NCBI RefSeq assembly: GCF_015706575.1
Contig: NW_024037056.1
Coordinates: 16,171,405 to 16,235,404, forward strand
DNA from: Patiria miniata
Lineage: Eukaryota; Echinodermata; Asteroidea; Valvatida; Asterinidae
DNA length: 64,000 nt
Direction: 5' to 3'
The notes under the pieces: generated by a model
Database searches by the model: none
Seen by the model: the letters and a program-made list of their open reading frames with translations, nothing else
Told to the model about the DNA's origin: nothing
Made by a program: the position numbers and the translations under genes
In this document: piece after piece, positions 43,001 through 52,000 of the stretch
How the letters are laid out: every line of letters starts with the position of its first letter
Numbering within the stretch: the first letter of the stretch is position 1

Positions 43001-46000
43001 GTATGTTATGAAAATTTGACATTTTGCAAAAATGCTTTGTCCAAGTTTTATGAAGTTTGTTTCAAAATGTCAAGACATTAATCTACAAAACTCAAATGCT
43101 GGGTATGGAAAAGTAAAGGGCTGCAATGATTTCAGAAAAATTGTACGGTAAATTTGCAGAAAACCTGGTCACCAAAATCATGTGACTGAGTTGAAATTAG
43201 AAAATGGCCGACATAGATTTTCATTGGTTGTATGAATTGTTTTTATCAGAATGATGTTAAAAAGGCCAGCCCTAAACCCACCGAGAAACCACCCGCAAAG
43301 GACAAGAAGGGCAGCAAGACCCCCAAAGACACAGGGAGCCAGAAGGGTGGCAAGACCCCAGGGGGAGAGGACGACAAAGTCACTGTGCCAAAGCTGACCA
43401 AGGTATGTGTCGCTCTTTTCTGTTGGCAAAAGCACTTGAGAAAATTATGGCTACGGGCGAAAGCAGAAATATTATTAACAACAAACGTAAACATACAGTG
43501 AATTTTTTATTAGAACTACTTCAAATAGCTAAAAGCATTGTAAAAGCAAACGAGCAATGTAATCTATGAGAAAACAATTGCATTCACACTTAGGCGTTGG
43601 AATGAAACTACTTTTTCCAAGATCTCAAATTTTTGTTACACTGCACCATTGACTCATCACCACCTTTTGTTTAGACTAAACACCACAAAAAAAGAAAGTC
43701 CACGTTCATTGCAGGGGTCATAATTTTGAATCTGATCATCTTATGATGATGTCATTTATATAGACCTTTGGGGAATGTTGTTAGCTACATTGTGGTACCC
43801 TTTTGCTACAAAAGACTGTAAATCGTCCAAGATTGGTAATGGTTTATGAAAAATGATGCAGTTTAAAAATTTGCAAATTTAAAAACTACGCGAGGAGAAC
43901 TTGCTTAGCGCAAACACACATGCCCGTAATTTGCCACTATCGACTGCACAGTGCCTGAACAAAGCGCAGGTAATTCAATGTTGCGAGGAGAAATTGCTAA
44001 GGGCAAACACAAACACACATCATGCCCATAATTGGTCCCTATCGACTGTACAGTGCCTGAACAAAGCCCGGGTAATTCAATGTCACGTGCTCCCATGCAT
44101 GCAAGCACTGTGCGATCGATATTCCCTGTCCTTCGTTTCTGGCAGTATAACATTGTCACGCAGCAATATTGTTTCATCTACATGTAAAGGACTCCTCTTT
44201 CCCACATTTAAAATCTTACATATCACAAAAACCTTCAGTGCCCCCCCGCCCCCTGAAAAAATTTGTGTTTTTCTCTTAAATTAATCAATATGAGCTGCTT
44301 CTATTTGTAATTACCAACCACTCAAAATTTCATCAATGATGCGTTGCCGCGGAAACCCACCGGAAACGCTCCTGGATCATTTCCTGTTGTCGTCTGGTCA
44401 ATTAGATTCGCCCCAGTGGTTGAAGTAATTGCATGTTTCATATATATGACATTTTGTAATTGTACACATCGTACGCTACCCATGAGGTTTCAAACGGCTT
44501 TGAGGATATGTGACGTATTCTGGCAAAAATGAGACAGAACTGGGCAGAGGTCGAAATGAGGGTTTGCTGGTGTTGTAATATAGAACAAATTTTCCTTACA
44601 AAACTGTTTGTTGTACTTCAATCAGACATTCCGTTGACAAGTTATGGCTGTTTAGAGTTGGCAGTTATCGACATGTCAAAATCTAAATACTGTGAAAAAG
44701 GCTTTTAAAGTTCGACTGTTTTGTAGTTGTGGAAATAAAAGATGCCAATTGTTTTTCCTAAAGGAAACTTTTATTCCACAATTTTTGTACTATTTCTTTA
44801 AACTATGTGTAGTAGACATGTCAACTATTACAAATATCAATAAATCTGAAATTCGAAATAAATCATTCAGCATATTTTTTTTGCATTTTTCTCCACAACA
44901 GCTTGTTCCTAGTTTCATCTCTTTTTTGCCAGAGCGCCTCTCACATATATACACAACAGACAATTTTAAAGAAATCCAATCTTTTTTTTTACAATTTTTC
45001 AAATGAACCACAAATTGTTTTTACATTCAACCACAAATTGTTTTTCCAAATAATAAATTCATGAATTAACCCTCCTAGTCTTCTGCACTTCACAACCCGT
45101 CAAGTTTCGCAAAACCACTTTCGGCACTCACACTTCAAGTTCGTTCGAGGTGTTTTCAGTGGAGTATGGATAACACTTCAAATCCCGGCACAATTCTTTT
45201 GTGTGGTTCAGCTCAGGGCAAGCAGGCAGATTCGGTCTGGTGTTTTGTGTGTGTGCAGTGACTCTCTGTGTGACACAGTAACATGTACTTCATATCCCTG
45301 CACTTGAAACTGACGTGCAGGGTTTTAAAGGGTTTCCATGAATAATATTGACGTCTCACTAGGAGGGTTAATTATAAAATAAACTCACTACCACAGTTAA
45401 CTGACACTATTAGTTATCCCGCGAGCGTGAGTGGAACACGGAATAATGTAGTGCGTCTGTGTCCCACATACCAGGAGGCCGAAGACCGAGTTGTATGTGG
45501 GGCACAGTCGCACTACATTTTCCGTGTTCCACGAGCGCGAGCGTGTTAACGAATTTATCTTCAAGCAAACTTGACGCACTTCAACAGATTGAATAGCTTG
45601 CAGTTCACAAACCTTTCAGCGGTTATCCTATTACACGTGCATGTTTGTACAGAATGGCGCGTGCATCTTGGAATAGCACAATACGTGGAGTGCGGTATGG
45701 AACGTGGCCGTGCTACATGGTTTTATGTAGGACGGTTTGTTGCCATGGATCAGCCAATCAGGATCGAGGATTCAAGTTTACTTGAAGATAAAGTTTTATC
45801 TACTTTCATGACATTTCATATTCAGAAGTATCCACACCACACTTGTGTCCATAAAAATTGATCAGAAATTCAACAAACGCTGAAATCATTGCTTGAAAGA
45901 AGAAACATTTTGATCTTTTTTTTTTTATCTACATTGGGTCCTAAATTGATTTAGTACAATAAATGTAATGATTTACCACAGTTTACCAATACAGTATTAT

Positions 46001-49000
46001 CTACCTACAAGACATCTCATAGAGTATCCACACCACATTTTTCTCCATTTAAGTTGATCAGAAATTCTACAAACGCTGTAATAATGTCTCCAATTATGAA
46101 ACATTTTCATATTTTTATCTACATTGGGTCCTAAAAGGATTTAGCTCAAATGTAGTGATTGCTCTTCTGTTGAGCCAAAGTGGCTCTTGTACATGTACAT
46201 CATCATGTTTTACTCAAGCGCAGCAAAGATTTTGTGCTGGTCCCAGAGGGCAAGCTTTTGCCTTCTTTTTACCTATGTCACTGACTGACTGTCACCTGCA
46301 AGCCGGGCAGTGCTATTGTATAGGATTAACCTGTAACACCACTGAATGGGCTAAATCCACCCCTCATTTAAACTACATACATGTAAAGAATTCCAGTGAA
46401 TAGCCATTCTAAATCAATTGAATAGAATTTTTGTGTGCTCTGGGACCAGCCTTGATAAGCTTTCCTTGTCTCGTTACATTGACTTTATTAACTCGCAAAT
46501 TATTGGTTCATGTACTTTTACAATAGACGCCTGTCTCAAAAAGTCTCTCGAGTAGAACCACGTCCTGAAATATCTGTGCATCTACAGATGCTCTTGAAGG
46601 ATTTTTTGGTCTCCAACACACTTTTTTTCCAAGCAAAGTCTGCCAACAGTTCTTTCTGCATGTTGGAGAAATCAGTCTGGTGAAGTCTTATTTGATATTT
46701 AATATTTTTGCCATTTCGCACATGAAATTAAAGTGCGAACGGCACTGTAGATCATCCCATGCCTTCTTTTCCCCGCTTTAAAAAGCGCAGTCCAGATTAC
46801 CACCAAAATTATTAGGTTCCCGCTATTTCAACCATTGAATCCAACACGATATCCATCGGTCCAAACCAAGTCTTGGTTACACAACCACCATTTTACACAT
46901 GAAGTTGTAAGAATTGCCACATTCTTTGTCATCCCAACGGCCCCCCTCAGCTGGATCCACAAATGCACAGTCTTGACCTCCTCCCCAGTCATTTGGTTCT
47001 CCTGGTATCCAGTTATCAAAGTTCCCAGAACTTCTGTCTGTCCAAACGAACTTGTTTTCGAGTACTCTGTCACTGTATCCGATCCAGACAAACTCGCTGC
47101 TCACTGCCTTTGCATACTGAAACACAAAGTCACTTTCTGTGCGGTCAGATATAGACACGAGGTGGGCCGATCTTCCAGGGTTGGAGAGATTTTGGCAGTA
47201 GCGCTCAGCATCCATGAATGGTGTTGGTTGCATCACGTACAGGTAGCAGTGATTCCTAAAGGCCAACCAAGGTGGAGGACATTTGCTGGACATACGTGTG
47301 CGAGCCATGTCCATGCAGCCTGCTGAACTTAATTCCAACACCGCGAAGATCAGAGTCAGCTGAAGCAAAAGCATTTTTTTTCCAACAATGGATTGTTTGT
47401 TGGTTCAGTCTGAAATTCTCGTTGAATTCTTGACACTTAGTTTTCTTCCTAACAAATGTGTTCATTCAACTCCCAACAGCATGCACAGTCTGCAATTTCA
47501 TTCTCCATTAACTGGGCCTCTAGTGTAATCCAGCATTTCATGTAAATTACATTTGTAGCAATTCACATAAGGACTGACAAATTGAACACCGTTCAGGTAC
47601 TTTAAAGGTATTCACATGAAAAGTGCCACCGTACTCCTAGTTGAAACCTGCTCTTGAGAATAACGCAGTTTTTTGGTAAGCTGTGTGAGTACATGCATTG
47701 TACCGGTATTTGCAAGTGGGCCTACTGGCAGTAACAAAATTGTCCACATCGACTGACACCTTGACGGAGAAATATATTAAAAATGCTGCTCAAATTAATT
47801 ACTTCAGGAGACACACTTGTGCGTCACACTAGTTTCTCATCGACTGTAACTCGGAAACCCATTCAAAGAGTTCAGTGAAGAATGAACAAAACATTGATTT
47901 TTGTTTGGGATGGAAGCAACTACTCGGTACTGCATGACTATTTTGTGTTTCTCCAGTTACTTGAAGTAATAAACAGAGAGAGCCAATAACGTTCACAAAC
48001 GCTCTCCCCAGAAATGCCCTTCACCGTTTAGCAGAAAATCATCAGCAGAAATAGGGTTGTCACGAATATACCGAATATTCGAATATACGATCATCAACTG
48101 AATATTTGAATAGTTTTTGCCTGTTTGAATATTCAAAAAAGAGAAAGAACATACACACATTAAGTACAACACTGCTGTAATGTTATTTCCATCGTAAAGT
48201 TGCGCTTTTTTTAATTGTCAAATGCCACTTTTGGTCCCATTCTTTCAGCTGATGGGTAAATCTCTGGTCAGTTATACAGTATTTTAATACTGTAAAACAC
48301 TCCAGCGGCCCATAATGGGCTCCCTGCACCAACAAAGAGGGCGCGTTTTTACCACTTTTGAGAGCATAGTGGATGGGGCACACAGCGTGCGTGTACTGTA
48401 CGGTACAGGTTTTGTGCAAGAAGTATGCACGACTTCCTGGATGTGCCAAAGCTATTAGGCACAGCGGCTTCACATGAGTGTTAGAATTTAACTTGCGATT
48501 GTCTCCCAGTCTAATCCCAGCCCCCAATAACTTTGGATCATTCGAAATACGCAGTGGATGGACCGGGAACCAGTCTAGGTCTCCCCCAACTCTCCTTTTC
48601 TGGCCGTTGAAGGAGTACTTGTGCACGGAGCCAATATCCATCACTGCATGCAAATCTAACTGACGCGCTTTGTATGCAACTTTTGACCTGCAGCTGGCAT
48701 ACTGTGTAAAACTTGATCGGCGAGTTTCGAATATTCGAATATTTGGTCAAGTGCAGTTTCGATTAATCAAATAGTAAATTATTCGAAAATAGACAGCCCT
48801 AAACAGAAAGCCTGTTTGAACAATGCATGTATTGATTTTAATACAGCGACATAACCGCACTACATGTGTATTGTGTATTTCCCCAGTTCACCCCAGAGGT
48901 AAATTTTCATCCAGAGTTCAGTACTCATATTTAACCAATAATTGCAGAACCCAAAAACATTTTTCTTCATCTCCCTTGTGGACAATTTCATTACTATTTT

Positions 49001-52000
49001 TGGTGGTTCAAGTCGAAACAAACGTTTGCCGACATTTGAATAGTTGGTTTTGCCCTTAACCGATGTACGCATTCAGAATTTAAATAAGTCATGCCTATTT
49101 TGGGCCATATGTGTGCCAACCAGTACATACATGTACATGGTTCCTTATGGGGGAGAAAACACAATGGAACAATTGATCCCATAAGGAAGTCTTTAGGAAT
49201 CAATCTGCCCCATAAGGGAAATGCTATGGAGTTCGAGATTTCAATAGGAACAAAAGAGAACAAAAGAAGGGAAACAATGGGGCTTTCGAAAGTATTCACA
49301 AAGCGCCATCTAAGGTTCGTGCCTTGGTTACACAACCACCATTTTACACATGAAGTTGAAGGGAACGGCACATTCCTTGTCATCCCAACTTCTTCCCTCA
49401 GTTGGGTACATAAAACCGCAGTCTTGAACTCCCCCAAAGTTATTTGGTTCTCCTGATAGCCAGTTATCAAAGTGCCCAGGATTTCTGTCTGTCCAAATGA
49501 AGTTGCCTTCAAGAACAATGTCATTGTATCCGATCCAGAATATCTCGCTGCTCACTGCCTTTGCATACTGAAACACAAAGTTACTTTCCATGCGGTCAGA
49601 TATGGACACGAGGTGGGCCGATCTTCCAGGGTTGGAGAGAGTTTGGCAGTAGTGCTCAGCATCCATGAATGGTGTTGGTTGCATCACGTACAAGTAGCAG
49701 TGGTTCCGAAAGGCCAACCAAGGTGGAGGGCAGGTGCTGGATATACGTGTTTGAGCCATGTCCATGCGGCCTGCTGAACTTAATTCCAACATCGCAAAGA
49801 TCAGAAACAGCTGAAGCAAAACCATTTTTAAAACGAGGGATTATTGTTTTTAATTCAGTCTGAAATATCGGTTATCTTCTGTCAAAATAGACTTTAATCA
49901 TGTTGGTGTTTGTAGGGGTTCCCGTGCTGAAATGCACGTCATTCGAGAGTCGGTTATTTGAGATTCATTTGAAATTCTAAACAGCTGCATCTGTCTTCAG
50001 TTAAACAGTTGATTCTCTCCTGTGCCACAAGGGTTTCTGTCTGGGCTCTCGAGTTATCCTCTCCCGCAGAATTCAACACTTTCGTTCTCTGGCTGTTTTC
50101 AGTGGTCAGACATGGGTCATATCACGGCAGTCTTTATAAGGCGTCTTTACTTGCCTTTGGCTCCAGCACGTTGTAGCTTCTGAGTTGCGAGTATGAACAT
50201 TTAGCCACCTCCCGCAATTACACATCAAAATTGCCACCAAGTAAAGAGATAGTCTAAAGAAAAGACCAAATACTGTGAGCCGTTGGCTAAATGTTAATTG
50301 CAGATCGGCGTAGTGGCAGTAAACAAAATTTGTCCATATCTGTTCACAGTCTGATGGAGAACATCAATTATAAATTGAATATGCTGCTCTTGTTAATTAA
50401 AAGAAAGCCATTCACTATGCACACACATGCCCTTGATCACTGAGCAGGAGATAATTTCACAGACAGCTAGCTCACTTCCAAATGACAAACGATGTATTGA
50501 TTTTTTTTTTCTATTAAGGGCCCTGCATCGTGCAATCATTCGAACTTCGCCGTTTACTTGAATTAATAAACTGTGAATGGAATTCACACACGCTCTCCAG
50601 AAATGACTTTTATGGTTTAGCAGAGACCCATTAACAAAAAGCGTAGGCCAAAAAAAAAAAAAAACCTTGAGAGGCCACATAAAGCTTATAAGATCGTAAC
50701 CCCATCTAAAAACACGTTAAAATTGTGCAGCAGCAGGATTCCAGTCAAACCAGTGAGTTTGGCGGTTTTGAGACATCATCTTTCATTGAAAAAAAAAACT
50801 TTTTAATTTTGCCAACGCGCATGCAGACCAGAAACCGGAGAGTTTTTTTTTGGCCTTAAACAAGAATAAACAATTTGTTGATTTTTGTTTTTAATGGCAG
50901 CACCCGCTCGGCACTGCAAAAACATTTTGTGTTTCTCCAGTAACTTGGAGTAATGAGCTGAGAAAGCAGATGTAGTGCACACACACTACCAATGAATGTC
51001 CTTCAGTGTCTTGAACAAAGCTCAATTATGAGTAAACAATAAAAAAAATATTGATTTTGTTTGTTTGATGGCAGTAGCAACAATGCACGTCAAAAGCATT
51101 TTGTGTTTCTCCAGTATTGAAGTAAGGAACTCAGAAAGCAGATGTAATTCACACACGCTACCAATGAATGCCCTTCAGTGTCTTGCAGAAAATCATGAAC
51201 AGAAAGCTCAATTATGAGTGAACAATAAAAAAAATATTGATTTTGTTTCTTTAATGGCAGTGACAACCATGCTCTGGAAAAACATTATGTGTTTCTTCAC
51301 TTATTTGAAGTATAAAGAAAAAAGTCAGTACAAAAAAAAATGTCCATCAGCATTTAACAGAAAGACATTAGCAGAAACCTCATCAGAGTGAACCAATTTA
51401 TCTTGGTGTTAATGGCATGGTGGCCTTGCACTTAAACAGTACGTTACTGGAAGTATGTTTTCAGTCTGATTGCAGATTGAATTTTTAGCTGCTGGTAGCA
51501 GCTCAACAGATCATCATGTCTCTCTGTTAGTTATTAATTAGTTCGTAACAAACTTTGACATTGTCTATTGCTCCAAAATACTTTGACTGATTTAACCAAA
51601 CTTTGTCAAAAGTATCAGTAGCCCAGCCCCAACATGTCACATGACCAAACCAGGGTCAAAGGTCATCATGGGGTCAGTGCATGGGGTCAAAAACCTGATT
51701 TTTTTAAACTCAAAACACTTCTCCTTCCAGAAATTCCATGGCACAATAACGTGACTCGTGCATGGCAATGCGAATTCATTGGCCTGCAGCTTCCGAGATC
51801 CGATTGAGCTTGTTCATGAGTAAATGACAGAACAAAAATGGATCAATTTTGTTACTTTTGCTTTGAGCAATGCCTTCATTGTTTTCAAGGGCAAATCCTC
51901 AGGTTGAAGTTTACGTCTCACAGATGTTTACATTGATTTTGTGTGCTTTAAATTTAATTTCTAGTGTGTAATGAAAATTTGATCAGCCTACAATTTGAAT

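Noticed and set aside
44692..45006. 104-codon plus-strand frame in SPAG1 intron 18
   Set aside because: Phe/Lys/Asn-rich low-complexity frame in AT-rich intron sequence, without homology or splice evidence.
48183..48653. 156-codon minus-strand frame
   Set aside because: Lies entirely in the non-autonomous hAT-like element, whose interior is a dispersed repeat also found at 9415-9730. No transposase motif.
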